NCBI GenBank assembly: GCA_028703535.1
Contig: JAQVMQ010000002.1
Span: forward strand, 1-36,629
Length of the DNA: 36,629 bases
Origin: Candidatus Omnitrophota bacterium
Lineage (GTDB): Bacteria; Omnitrophota; Gorgyraeia; Duberdicusellales; 4484-171
Reading direction: 5' to 3'
Shown here: piece after piece, positions 9,286 through 18,089 of the stretch
Layout of the letters: every line of letters starts with the position of its first letter
How positions within the stretch are numbered: position 1 is the stretch's first letter
The notes under the pieces: model-generated
The model's input: the letters and a program-made list of their open reading frames with translations, nothing else
What the model was told of the DNA's origin: nothing
Database searches by the model: none
Program-made: the position numbers and the translations under genes

Positions 9286-9316
9286 TTGGCTTAGCTTTAT
9301 TGAGAAGCTAAGCCAA
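9286..9316. terminator. Perfect 12-bp hairpin between convergent genes
   Basis: TTGGCTTAGCTT at 9286-9297 pairs perfectly with AAGCTAAGCCAA at 9305-9316 around a 7-base loop. It lies between the convergent patatin (+) and ParA-CBM (-) genes. There is no clean T-run on either side, so termination may be Rho-dependent or bidirectional and weak; the position is what supports the call. Confidence 0.5.
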
Positions 9317-9419
9317 TCAATCGAAGAATCTTAATAACAAATATTTAATATTTGGACCGGATTTGACATTTTCCGTTCCGTTTAACTACTCTCTTTTAAT
9401 GGTTTTCACTGATGACTAG

Positions 9420-10448
9420 TTATTGTACTGTCAGTAGTGAATTTTTTCCGCCGTAAGAATCGTTTTCTATGACTTTGTTGTGCGGATCAGTGAACCATTC
9501 ATTGCCGCTTAGGAATTTGTATCTGTATACACCTTTAGATAAAGGTAATGTTATTGTCCAGATATCTTCGCCTAATTTCATTAATTTATATTGTTCGTTT
9601 TTTTGCCAGTTATTAAAATCACCGACAAGATAGACTTCATCGTTATGCTTTGCCTTAATTGAAAATTGTGTCCATGTCTTGCCCATGGTTAACTTGGATA
9701 TTTCATCGGCAAGTGCCTGGAAATCTTGCGCGCCGTTTGATGCCGGCTTGTGTGTGAAGATATCTTTACCATATGAAGCGGCTTCACGTAAATGAATATT
9801 TTTTCTTATGGAAGTTTTTAACAACGAGCTTCCTAATATTCGGCCTGTCCGCATAGCAAATTCTCTTGAGAAACGCGAACGCAGATCAATTTGATTGAAT
9901 ATATAAAGAGGTGTCGGGGCGCTGCCTTTAAACTCTCTTACCATTATCAAAATATTTTTAAGCATCTCAACGCCGTTTAGTGAGAAATTACATAACTGTA
10001 ATGGGCTTAGCGCGTATGTGCTTACGACTAACGCGTTAATTGTTAAAAGCCCTAAATTAGGCGGACAGTCGATAATTATATTGTCAAAATTATGTATTTT
10101 ATTAATTTTATTTATAAGGATAGACAATGCCTGTAATTTATTTTTATTGTTGTTAAGTAAATGTTCTGTAGCGGCAAGCCCAATAGATGAGGGTATTATA
10201 TGTAGATTTTCGTTTAGTTTGACTGTAATGTCCTTTTCCGGTAAGGGCTGATCGTTTATTGTTTTTTCAAGCAAAGCCGTTATAGAAATACCTGATTTGT
10301 TACCTAAAGCACTTGTGGCATGGCCTTGCGGATCAAGGTCGATCAATAGAACGTTAGATTTCTTTCTACTAAGAGCGGCTGCCAGGTTGATTGAAGTTAT
10401 AGTTTTGCCGCATCCTCCTTTTTGGTTTACTACGGAAATTATTTTCAT
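9420..10448 (-). CDS. ParA/Soj-type ATPase fused to a CBM48/AMPK1 glycogen-binding domain
   Basis: A 342-residue fusion. Residues about 1-250 are a ParA/MinD-family ATPase: deviant Walker A KGGCGKT at 10-16 with the signature lysine, the LLIDLDPQGHATSALG switch region, and Walker B IIIDCPPNLG. The last roughly 85 residues are a carbohydrate-binding module of the CBM48/AMPK1-beta type: VYLVGDFNNWQ, YRYKFL, WFTDPHN and a final NSLLTV strand, with the aromatic residues that bind alpha-glucan. ATG at 10448 is preferred over 10454: GGAGG ends 7 bases upstream, and the ATG overlaps the TGA of the preceding gene as ATGA. Plain ParA proteins segregate DNA or position cell components by ATP-driven surface patterning. 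With a glucan-binding tail and glycogen enzymes close by, positioning or inheritance of glycogen granules is a reasonable inference, not shown. Confidence 0.88.
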   Translation of the reverse strand: MKIISVVNQKGGCGKTITSINLAAALSRKKSNVLLIDLDPQGHATSALGNKSGISITALLEKTINDQPLPEKDITVKLNENLHIIPSSIGLAATEHLLNNNKNKLQALSILINKINKIHNFDNIIIDCPPNLGLLTINALVVSTYALSPLQLCNFSLNGVEMLKNILIMVREFKGSAPTPLYIFNQIDLRSRFSREFAMRTGRILGSSLLKTSIRKNIHLREAASYGKDIFTHKPASNGAQDFQALADEISKLTMGKTWTQFSIKAKHNDEVYLVGDFNNWQKNEQYKLMKLGEDIWTITLPLSKGVYRYKFLSGNEWFTDPHNKVIENDSYGGKNSLLTVQ

Positions 10449-11152
10449 TTCCATTCCTCCTTTACAAGAATTAAATCTTTAATTACTATAACGGGTTCTT
10501 CTGTATTTTTTTTGAATTTACTTGGTATGATGGTGTTTTTATCATATGAAAATAAAAGTTTTAGCTGTGTTATTCTGTATGGGTTTGTTCTGCCAAGGTC
10601 TGTTTTGTCTAGAGATATCGGTATTTCCTGATATTGTTCTTTTGAATTTGCAGGTATGCCTATTTTAATAGGCTTTAAGGAATTAGAGAAAAAGTTTTGG
10701 TCTTTTACTATAAGAGCTATGTTGAGAGGAGCTTTATCGATATTTTTTATGCACAGGAAAAGTTTGTTAGACGCGAGATTGACAGGATGGGAAAAATTAA
10801 AAACGGCACCTATTTCTTTATCTTGTCTTAAAGGAAGATAAAACGGGATTTTATTCGCGTTTTTGTCTTTTGATAAATTTATTGTGTTTATTGTTGATAG
10901 GTTTTCTTTTGCTGTTAGAGATATGTTGCTGCGGTATAATTTAAAGGCTTTTCTCGGCAGTAATACAAGCTGATATTTTGATACGACAAAAATTAAAATG
11001 AAAAATAATATAACTGCGGGGATAAACTTTTTTCGTTTTTTTGTTTGCGGTTTTGTTTTTTGCTGTTCGCCGGAGTTAACAAAAAAAGTGTCTTTTAGCC
11101 TGTTATAATCGTTTTTTTCTTTAGGTAACACGGTTCTCATTATAACTTTCAT
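10445..11152 (-). CDS. Single-pass membrane protein of unknown function
   Basis: A 235-residue protein I do not recognise. Residues 1-42 are cytoplasmic and strongly basic (KTKPQTKKRKK), 43-65 form one clear transmembrane segment, and 66-235 are a beta-strand-rich domain expected outside the membrane (N-in topology from the positive-inside rule). Its TGA overlaps the ATG of the ParA-CBM gene (ATGA), so the two are very likely translationally coupled and may work together, for example as membrane anchor and ATPase; that is inference. The start is uncertain: ATG 11152 lacks a clear Shine-Dalgarno sequence, while ATG 11140 (four residues shorter) has GAAAG 5 bases upstream. Confidence 0.75.
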   Translation of the reverse strand: MKVIMRTVLPKEKNDYNRLKDTFFVNSGEQQKTKPQTKKRKKFIPAVILFFILIFVVSKYQLVLLPRKAFKLYRSNISLTAKENLSTINTINLSKDKNANKIPFYLPLRQDKEIGAVFNFSHPVNLASNKLFLCIKNIDKAPLNIALIVKDQNFFSNSLKPIKIGIPANSKEQYQEIPISLDKTDLGRTNPYRITQLKLLFSYDKNTIIPSKFKKNTEEPVIVIKDLILVKEEWK

Positions 11153-11243
11153 TACATATATAATATCAGTCTTTATATAAAAAGCAATAACAACAAAGGT
11201 TGAGCGTAAGTGCCAGTATGAACAAAAGATATCAGCATAAAGA

Positions 11244-12017
11244 TTATATTGTTTTGTTTATTTTGTTGCCGAAGATTAGCCAGCCTGTATGGCAAGGCAT
11301 TCTTTGTTCAGGACGTGTTTTGCCTTCGCGTACAAGTATCTTTCGTAGTTGTATTTCCATGCTTTCAATATTTGTAAATCCGATTTCTTGCATCTTGAAT
11401 ACGGTTTTGGTTAACTGTTCAAAAGTAGGGCAGATGGATGACATTCTGCATCCGGGTTTTAAAGCTTTGTACGCAGGTTTTATCAAATCCCATGGGCTGC
11501 CTATATCTATCATTACGAAATCTACGTTTTCTTCATCAAAGGTTAGCTCTTCGGTCATTTCTCTAAGCTTTATGGTTACGGGTTCGTTAAGCCCATTTTT
11601 TAATAAATTTTTCTCTGTATTTTTGGCAAAATCTTCATTTCTTTCGTAACTTATAACTTTACCTGTCGGGCCGACAAAATTAGCCAAGGCAGTTGTTAAT
11701 GCGCCGCTTCCCACGCCGGATTCTATGACTGTTGCGCCGGGGAAGATGTTGGAGTACATGATTATTATCCCTATATCTTTCGGATAGATTATTTGTGTTT
11801 TACGGTGGACTTTCATTACCTTGTCATATAATGACGGTTGCAATATGTAAAAAATCTCATCTTTATTTGTTGTTACTGTATCACCGAAATTTTTTGTTTT
11901 AAGGTCGGAAAAATTTATGAAACCCTTGTCGGTATGGAATTTATCGTTGCCAATAGGTATCAGATATTTATGACGTTCGTCTTGATATAGTAAAATTAAG
12001 GTGTTTTCAGATAACAT
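11244..12017 (-). CDS. trmI: tRNA (adenine-58-N1)-methyltransferase
   Basis: A 257-residue TrmI/GCD14-family methyltransferase that makes m1A58 in the T-loop of tRNA using S-adenosylmethionine. The N-terminal small beta domain contains the family's QPSLYDKVMKVHRKTQIIYPKD segment before the Rossmann fold; the SAM motif is VIESGVGSGALT at 97-108, and FVMIDIGSPWD is the acidic catalytic block. The C-terminus ends with the RPEQRMPCHTGWLIFGNK segment typical of the family. The usual length is about 255-280, so it is complete. It is transcribed away from phosphoglycerate mutase, across a 104-base divergent intergenic region. Confidence 0.92.
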   Translation of the reverse strand: MLSENTLILLYQDERHKYLIPIGNDKFHTDKGFINFSDLKTKNFGDTVTTNKDEIFYILQPSLYDKVMKVHRKTQIIYPKDIGIIIMYSNIFPGATVIESGVGSGALTTALANFVGPTGKVISYERNEDFAKNTEKNLLKNGLNEPVTIKLREMTEELTFDEENVDFVMIDIGSPWDLIKPAYKALKPGCRMSSICPTFEQLTKTVFKMQEIGFTNIESMEIQLRKILVREGKTRPEQRMPCHTGWLIFGNKINKTI

Positions 12018-12121
12018 AGCGCTATATTACCATTTTAAAAAATTCTTGCAAGCGGAAAGCCTTTATTATAAACTTATATCAATTTATAAAGGGAATTATA
12101 TATCAATCTGGAAGAGTTAAT

Positions 12122-13315
12122 ATGAAATATGTGGTTATTGTTCCGGACGGGGCAGCAGACTACCCTTTGGAGCAGCTTAACGGTAAGACCCCGTTTGAAG
12201 TGGCTGATATGCCTAATTTGGATAAACTTATGCGTAGCGGAGTTGTCGGGCGTGTCCGCACAGTTCCGCGTGGCTATCCGGCGTCAAGTGATGTGGCTAA
12301 TTTATCACTTTTAGGATACAATCCTAAGCAATATTACAGTGGACGTGCGCCCATGGAAGCGGCGAACCTTGGCATTGAACTGGGAGACGATGATTTAGCG
12401 ATAAGATGTAATTTAGTCACTGAAGCGCAGGATAAATTATTGGATTATAGTGCCGGACATATAACGACTAAAGAAGCCGATATTCTGATTAAGTATCTCG
12501 ACGATAAGCTGGGTACGGATGATATACGTTTTTATACGGGTAAAAGTTATAGGCATTTATTGGTCATACGTAATGCAGGAAAGTTTAAACTGGATAAACT
12601 TAAATGCTTTGCGCCGCATGATATTATGGGCGGGCTGATTAATAAATATTTACCTAAAGGCGATAAAACCAAGATATTAGAAACTTTAATGATGAAGTCA
12701 CGCGAATTGTTAAGTACTCATGAGGTTAATAAGGTGCGTGTAGATTTAGGTGAAAGTCCGGCTAATATGGTCTGGTTTTGGGGTGCCGGGCATAAACCCA
12801 GGATGCCGTTGTTTAAAAATAAATATGGCATTAACGGATCTGTGGTTTCGGCGGTAGATCTTATAAACGGATTGGGTAAGATTATAGGGCTTGATGTATT
12901 AGATGTTAAGGGCGCGACGGGATATTATGATACTAACTATAGAGGTAAAGCAGAGGCCGCGCTTAATTCTCTGAAAGAGAATGATTTTACTTTTATACAT
13001 GTAGAGGCGACAGATGAAGCAGGACATAATCAGGACTTGCGCATGAAAATTATCTGTCTTGAACGTATAGACAAGCTTATTATAGGGCCTGTTATGGAAA
13101 GATTGGCGGGCGTTGAACATAAGATAATGGTTGTGCCTGACCATCCGACGCCGGTTGATTTACGGACACATACGGATGAGCCGGTGCCTTTTGTTGTTTC
13201 ACAGAAAGATGCACTTTCTGCCGATTCCGGTAGGTTTTGCGAAAGGGCAGGAGTTAATTCGGAATTGTATTTTGATAATGGTGAAGAGTTGATGAGTTTT
13301 TTTCTTAGTAAATAA
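12122..13315 (+). CDS. apgM: 2,3-bisphosphoglycerate-independent phosphoglycerate mutase, archaeal type
   Basis: A 397-residue ApgM-type mutase of the alkaline-phosphatase superfamily, converting 3-phosphoglycerate to 2-phosphoglycerate with two bound metal ions. VPDGAADYP (metal-binding D9), GYPASSDVANLSLLGYNP with the active-site serine at 55-56, TDEAGHNQD and DHPTPVDLRTHTDEPVP are all in place. GGAAGAG precedes the ATG. It heads a run of plus-strand genes with gaps of 2-44 bases or overlaps down to 23113, and is followed by aspartokinase 19 bases later. ApgM genes next to lysine/threonine-pathway genes are common in anaerobes that use this mutase form. Confidence 0.93.
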   Translation: MKYVVIVPDGAADYPLEQLNGKTPFEVADMPNLDKLMRSGVVGRVRTVPRGYPASSDVANLSLLGYNPKQYYSGRAPMEAANLGIELGDDDLAIRCNLVTEAQDKLLDYSAGHITTKEADILIKYLDDKLGTDDIRFYTGKSYRHLLVIRNAGKFKLDKLKCFAPHDIMGGLINKYLPKGDKTKILETLMMKSRELLSTHEVNKVRVDLGESPANMVWFWGAGHKPRMPLFKNKYGINGSVVSAVDLINGLGKIIGLDVLDVKGATGYYDTNYRGKAEAALNSLKENDFTFIHVEATDEAGHNQDLRMKIICLERIDKLIIGPVMERLAGVEHKIMVVPDHPTPVDLRTHTDEPVPFVVSQKDALSADSGRFCERAGVNSELYFDNGEELMSFFLSK

Positions 13316-13334
13316 AAATCGAAGAGGGATAATA

Positions 13335-14579
13335 ATGGCAAAAAAGAAACTTATTGTTCAAAAATACGGCGGCAGTTCTGTGGGGAATGTTGATAAGCTT
13401 AAGAATGTTGCCGATAGGGTAGCCGCATGCGCAAAAGAAGGCAATAACGTTGTTGTAGTAGTATCTGCTATGGGTGATACTACGGATGAGTTGATAGAGT
13501 TGGCAGAGCAAATCAATGCATATCCATCGGAACGTGAGATGGATATGCTAGTTTCGACAGGTGAGCAGATATCTTCGTCTTTGCTTGCTATGGCGCTACA
13601 TAGAAAAGATTACGACGCGATATCTCTTACAGGTTTGCAGGTAGGGATTCTGACTGACAAATATCATACCAAAGCTAAAATACTAAGGATTGAAACAAAG
13701 CGTATAAAGAAAGAATTGAATAAAAATAAGATTGTTATTGTCGCGGGATATCAAGGCATAACAGATGAGATGGAGATTACTACTTTAGGGCGCGGCGGCT
13801 CGGATTTAAGTGCTGTAGCGTTGGCGGTTGCGCTTAAAGCAGATGTTTGTGAAATATATACGGATGTTGATGGAATATATACAGCGGATCCCAGGATTAT
13901 AACGGATGCGCGGAAAATTGAATGCATAGCGTTTGATGAAATGCTTGAACTTGCGGCCAACGGTGCACAGGTTATACAAACGCGTGCGGTGGAGGTCGCT
14001 AAGAAATATAATCTTCCGTTGCATGTGCGTTCCAGTTTCGAAAAAAAGGAGGGGACTATAATTATGAATAAAAATGCTAATATTGAAGACCCTTTAGTGT
14101 CTGGGGTAGCTTTGACCGAAGATGAAGCTAAAGTGACACTTTGTAATGTGTCTGATACGCCCGGGATTGCGGCTAAAGTTTTCAACGAATTGGCTAATGA
14201 AAATATAAATATTGATATGATAGTGCAGAATGTCAGTAGATTAAAGACTACGGATATATCTTTTACTGTTTTGAAAAGTTCATTGCGTAATGCGGTAAAA
14301 AAATCAATGGAGCTGGCTAAGAAGATAGGTAGCGGGGAAGTTATTGTTGATGAAGATATAGCTAAAATATCAGTAGTAGGGGTGGGCATGAAGTCCCATT
14401 CTGGAGTTGCTGCAAGATGTTTTTCTTTGCTGGCTAAGAATAAAATAAATATTGAGATGATTTCGACATCCGAGATAAGTATCTCATGTGTATTGAAAAA
14501 ATCTGAAGGTAAAAAAGCATTGAAGGTGCTGCATGCCGGGTTCGAATTAGAATCTAAAAAGGGGAGTAATAAAAAGTGA
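13335..14579 (+). CDS. lysC: Aspartate kinase
   Basis: A 414-residue monofunctional aspartokinase that phosphorylates L-aspartate, the entry into lysine, threonine and methionine synthesis. KYGGSS at 10-15 is the ATP/aspartate motif, and TTLGRGGSDLSA is the second catalytic block. Two ACT domains follow from about 265 to 405, the usual feedback sites for lysine or threonine. GAGGGAT lies just before the ATG. Its TGA overlaps the GTG start of citramalate synthase (GTGA), so the two are translationally coupled. Confidence 0.95.
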   Translation: MAKKKLIVQKYGGSSVGNVDKLKNVADRVAACAKEGNNVVVVVSAMGDTTDELIELAEQINAYPSEREMDMLVSTGEQISSSLLAMALHRKDYDAISLTGLQVGILTDKYHTKAKILRIETKRIKKELNKNKIVIVAGYQGITDEMEITTLGRGGSDLSAVALAVALKADVCEIYTDVDGIYTADPRIITDARKIECIAFDEMLELAANGAQVIQTRAVEVAKKYNLPLHVRSSFEKKEGTIIMNKNANIEDPLVSGVALTEDEAKVTLCNVSDTPGIAAKVFNELANENINIDMIVQNVSRLKTTDISFTVLKSSLRNAVKKSMELAKKIGSGEVIVDEDIAKISVVGVGMKSHSGVAARCFSLLAKNKINIEMISTSEISISCVLKKSEGKKALKVLHAGFELESKKGSNKK

Positions 14580-16162
14580 AAGATAAAGTATATCTTTATG
14601 ATACGACATTGCGTGACGGCTCACAGGCCGAAGGGGTCTCTTATTCATTGCGCGATAAGGTGATGATTGTTGAGCGACTTGATGATTTCGGGATACATTT
14701 TATTGAGGGCGGCTGGCCGTACGGTAATCTTAAAGATATAGAATTATTTGAATATTTTAAAAAAAATAAATTAAAAAATTCTCAGTTAGTGGCATTCGGT
14801 TCTACAATGCATTCGTCAAGTATGCCGGGTAAAGATGAAAATCTTAATAGTTTGCTTAAAGCTGAAACGGAGTATATAACGATATTCGGCAAAAGTTGGG
14901 ATTTGCATGTTAAGGAAGTCCTGCGCATAAAATTAGATGAAAATGTACGGATAATAAGCGAAAGTATTAAATATTTGGCTAAGCGCGGCCGTAAAGTTTT
15001 TTATGATGCTGAACATTTTTTTGACGGTTATAAAAATAATAAACAATATGCTTTAGCTGCGGTGCGTGCCGCTTTGGATGCCGGTGCTCAACTTGTGGTT
15101 TTTTGTGATACAAATGGTGGAACAACCACTAACGAGGTTGATTCTATTCTGACTGATGCTGTGGCGGAACTTGGCATAAAGGAGTTTGGCATGCATTGTC
15201 ATAATGATTTGGGTTTGGCAGTGTCCAATTCTATCTCGTGTGTGGGACGTGGCTGTACACATATACAAGGCACGATAAACGGTATAGGCGAAAGATGCGG
15301 AAACGCTGACCTTGTGCCTATAATGGGTATCTTACAATTTAAGATGGGTATAGCGCTTATACCTTCCAAGAAGATAGGAGATTTAACAAAACTGTCGTAT
15401 TTTGTAAGTGAGATAAGCAATATGATCCAAAAAGATAATTCACCTTTCATAGGTAGAAGCGCGTTTGCTCATAAAGCAGGTGTGCATATTGACGCGGTCA
15501 TAAAGAATCCTTTGGCGTATGAGCATATAGACCCTGTTTTGGTTGGAAATAAGAGGCGTTTTCTAGTTTCTGAACAGTCGGGAAAGTCTACGCTGGTAGA
15601 TAAAGCAAAAGAATTGGATTATGATCTGGACAAGAAATCGCCTAAAACAATAGCTTTGCATAAAGCGTTGCAGCTTAAAGAACAGAAAGGTTATCAATTT
15701 GAAGCAGCTGAAGGCTCGTTTAAGTTATTGTTACATAAGACATTTAAAAAATATAAAAGTTTTTTTGAACTTCAGGGTTTTAGGGTTATTATAGAAAAAG
15801 ATGATAAAGATAATCTTATCTCTGAGGCGACTATTAAACTTAAGGTTGATGGTAACTTTGAACACACAGCTGCATTAGGAGACGGGCCGGTCAATGCGTT
15901 GGATAATGCGCTTAGGAAAGCGCTTGTTAAGTTTTATCCGGTATTGAGTGAGATGCATCTTACGGATTTTAAGGTTCGTGTGCTGGATGCCAAAAGCGGA
16001 ACAGAAGCTAAGGTACGGGTCTTTATTGAGTCCCAGGATAAAGATGAAAGTTGGGTGACTATAGGGGTCTCTGAGAACATAATCGAAGCGTGTTGGCAGG
16101 CTTTGGTCGATTCTGTGGAATATAAAATATTGAAAGCTAAGAAATCGGGGCGTTTAAAATAA
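14576..16162 (+). CDS. cimA: (R)-citramalate synthase
   Basis: A 528-residue enzyme of the LeuA/HMGL-like family, condensing pyruvate and acetyl-CoA to citramalate, the threonine-independent route to isoleucine. LYDTTLRDGSQAEGVSYS at the N-terminus, DTNGG, and HCHNDLGLAVSNS are the catalytic and metal-binding motifs; the SQAEG variant and length match citramalate synthase rather than isopropylmalate synthase. The C-terminal 130 residues are the LeuA-type allosteric domain, expected to sense isoleucine. The start is GTG inside the aspartokinase stop (GTGA). Confidence 0.92.
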   Translation: MKDKVYLYDTTLRDGSQAEGVSYSLRDKVMIVERLDDFGIHFIEGGWPYGNLKDIELFEYFKKNKLKNSQLVAFGSTMHSSSMPGKDENLNSLLKAETEYITIFGKSWDLHVKEVLRIKLDENVRIISESIKYLAKRGRKVFYDAEHFFDGYKNNKQYALAAVRAALDAGAQLVVFCDTNGGTTTNEVDSILTDAVAELGIKEFGMHCHNDLGLAVSNSISCVGRGCTHIQGTINGIGERCGNADLVPIMGILQFKMGIALIPSKKIGDLTKLSYFVSEISNMIQKDNSPFIGRSAFAHKAGVHIDAVIKNPLAYEHIDPVLVGNKRRFLVSEQSGKSTLVDKAKELDYDLDKKSPKTIALHKALQLKEQKGYQFEAAEGSFKLLLHKTFKKYKSFFELQGFRVIIEKDDKDNLISEATIKLKVDGNFEHTAALGDGPVNALDNALRKALVKFYPVLSEMHLTDFKVRVLDAKSGTEAKVRVFIESQDKDESWVTIGVSENIIEACWQALVDSVEYKILKAKKSGRLK

Positions 16163-16180
16163 TTTTGCTATAGGACGAGT

Positions 16181-16738
16181 ATGCCAAAAGAGATTGAGAC
16201 TAAATTTAAAATAAAAGATGTTGCTGCTTTTAAGATAAAGCTTCAAGAACTTGGGGCGAAGTTTGTTGAACAGCGGTTTGAGGCTGACGTTTATTATTCC
16301 CCGGCTGTGCAGGGTTTATTTAACGGAACTGTAAGGGTGCGCTCTTTGGATAAAGGCGGAGAGTTTACTATTAAGTATAATTCTGGCGGCAGCGACAAGA
16401 CTTTTAAAGTTAGGCAGGAACTGCAGGTTAAAGTAGACGATACAAAAATATTGGCTGATATGATTAGGACTTTAGGGTATACCGAACGTTTCCGAAAAGA
16501 AAAAAAACGTATGTTATATTCCTATGAGGATGCTGTCATTGCGATTGATATATTGCCGTATATCGGCAGTTATGTCGAAATAGAGGCGGAGCAGACAAAG
16601 ATAAAAAAGTTATCTGAAAAATTGGGGCTTGATATAAAGAAAGCTATACCGGATACTTATATGGATCTGTTTTCGTTGTATAAAGTGCTTCATAATGTTA
16701 ATGATATGGATCTGGTTTTTCCGAAAAATGAAAGGTAA
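16181..16738 (+). CDS. CYTH domain protein (class IV adenylate cyclase / triphosphatase family)
   Basis: A 185-residue CYTH protein. The diagnostic ExExK is at residues 4-8 (EIETK), and alternating charged beta strands (VRVRSLDKG, FTIKYNSG, AIDILPYIGSYVEIEAE) form the triphosphate tunnel. Family members either cyclise ATP (CyaB) or hydrolyse inorganic or thiamine triphosphate, and sequence alone does not decide. AGGACGAG precedes the ATG, and the gene ends 2 bases before the HPr-kinase-like gene. If it were a cyclase, the cNMP-binding patatin at 7371 would be an obvious local target; this is speculative. Confidence 0.85.
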   Translation: MPKEIETKFKIKDVAAFKIKLQELGAKFVEQRFEADVYYSPAVQGLFNGTVRVRSLDKGGEFTIKYNSGGSDKTFKVRQELQVKVDDTKILADMIRTLGYTERFRKEKKRMLYSYEDAVIAIDILPYIGSYVEIEAEQTKIKKLSEKLGLDIKKAIPDTYMDLFSLYKVLHNVNDMDLVFPKNER

Positions 16739-16740
16739 TA

Positions 16741-17787
16741 ATGTTTGATTTTTGCATATCTGTGGCTGATAAGAAAATAGTGTTTAATTGTGATTCACAA
16801 TTTTTGGATTATGATGCTTCCGAATCAAAAGAATTTTCTGAACATCTATGCGAGTGCGAATCTCCGGATCTTTGTTTTAATATTGAATATGGTAATGTCC
16901 CCCAATTCCGGAATAAAGAAATTTTATTCTCTGTTGATAATAGTTGGTTTTTATGTAAATGGGACGGGAAGTTTCTTTTGGAATATGTCGATAGGACTTT
17001 GCCGGGCAGGACGGAACGGGTAGGTGTTATAGATGAGGATCTTACAAATGGGACCATCTATATTAATCATGAAAAAACAGAAAAAGAAAAAGAATTGGCA
17101 AAGCAACTATGTGATAATATGCCTGATGGCATGGTGAGTAAACGGGAAAAAAGAGCGGAGAAAAAAACTGGTACGGTTAAAAAAAACGGCAATAAGATAA
17201 AGAAGAAAAAAACGCCTTTGGATTTAGGAAGGTCTGTTATGGCAGAGCTTAAGGCTAATTTTTTTCAGGCTTTTTTAGTGGAATATGTTGTGCGTAAACG
17301 TATGGGGTTTATTGCGCATTGTGCCACTGTCACTAAAGATGGCAAAACATATATTTTTATGGGCCAATCCGGGGCAGGGAAGAGCACTATAGCTGAGTTG
17401 TTTATCGATATATGCGGTGCTAGAGTATATAATGATGACCGGGCGGTGCTGAACGTAGAAAATGATAAGGTAATTTTTTATAATCTTCCATGGACAGGCA
17501 CACTTACAAATAAATGTTTAAAAGGGCAGGGGGATGGTTCTGAATTATGCGGGATATTTTTCATCTCGCATTCAAAGTCCAATGTCCTGAATAAAACAGG
17601 TAAAATAGAAGCGATAACTAAGATTTTTAAAAATAGCTTTCCGGTTTTTTGGAATAAAAAAGATGTTAATTATATTTTTTCTGTTTGTGAAAAGATAGCA
17701 AAAACAGTTCCATGTTATGATCTCGGATTTGTGAATGATAAGAATATTGTTAATTTTTTGAGAGATAACAAATGTGTGGATATTTAA
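16741..17787 (+). CDS. HPr-kinase-like P-loop protein of a PqqD/radical SAM cluster
   Basis: A 348-residue protein with an HprK/PEP-carboxykinase-like C-terminal half. GFIAHCATV at 189-197 corresponds to the conserved histidine strand, GQSGAGKST at 208-216 is Walker A, and ARVYNDDRAVL is the acidic metal-binding strand of these kinases. The N-terminal half has no match I know, and residues about 135-160 are a lysine-rich linker. Homologues often sit beside PqqD and radical SAM genes; related HprK-like enzymes phosphorylate a C-terminal serine of some lasso peptides (the PadeK/ThcoK group). The substrate here is unknown. AAAGG precedes the ATG; spacing is 2 bases from the CYTH gene and 14 bases to the PqqD gene. 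Confidence 0.8.
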   Translation: MFDFCISVADKKIVFNCDSQFLDYDASESKEFSEHLCECESPDLCFNIEYGNVPQFRNKEILFSVDNSWFLCKWDGKFLLEYVDRTLPGRTERVGVIDEDLTNGTIYINHEKTEKEKELAKQLCDNMPDGMVSKREKRAEKKTGTVKKNGNKIKKKKTPLDLGRSVMAELKANFFQAFLVEYVVRKRMGFIAHCATVTKDGKTYIFMGQSGAGKSTIAELFIDICGARVYNDDRAVLNVENDKVIFYNLPWTGTLTNKCLKGQGDGSELCGIFFISHSKSNVLNKTGKIEAITKIFKNSFPVFWNKKDVNYIFSVCEKIAKTVPCYDLGFVNDKNIVNFLRDNKCVDI

Positions 17788-17801
17788 AATAAGGAGAAGA
17801 T

Positions 17802-18089
17802 ATGGTTGACAAGAATAAGATCTATTCAAAGAATAAAGACATTGTAACACGGGAAATAGACGATGAACTGATACTTATGCCGATATATAAAACAAATTCA
17901 GAAATAAATAAGATGTATACACTAAACGAGACAGCGGCATTTATGTGGGATAAGATAGATGGTAAAAATACGGTATCGGAAATTATTAATATGTTAATTG
18001 GTAGATATGAAGGCGTGAATGAGGAAGAACTGTCTGCGGATTTCCAAGAGTTCATTGCTGACATGAAAAGTATAAAAGCTATTGTATAG
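17802..18089 (+). CDS. PqqD family peptide-recognition protein (RRE)
   Basis: A 95-residue PqqD-like protein. The pattern (DIVTREIDDELILM..., YTLNETAAFMWDKIDG, EII.ML..RY) is that of the winged-helix RiPP recognition element that binds leader peptides and presents them to radical SAM enzymes. The ribosome binding site AAGGAGAAG is strong. It is placed between the HPr-kinase-like gene and three SPASM radical SAM genes. A 14-bp hairpin overlaps its stop codon. Free-standing PqqD proteins act as chaperones for the peptide, so a peptide substrate is expected somewhere in the genome; see the candidate at 36113. Confidence 0.88.
   Translation: MVDKNKIYSKNKDIVTREIDDELILMPIYKTNSEINKMYTLNETAAFMWDKIDGKNTVSEIINMLIGRYEGVNEEELSADFQEFIADMKSIKAIV

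Noticed and set aside
11200-11649. 149-codon plus-strand ORF opposite the tRNA methyltransferase
   Set aside because: It is the antisense shadow of a clear TrmI gene; its sequence has no domain or ribosome binding site.
13751-14389. 212-codon minus-strand ORF inside aspartokinase
   Set aside because: Antisense of a conserved kinase gene with Ser/Thr/Ile-rich composition; not a gene.
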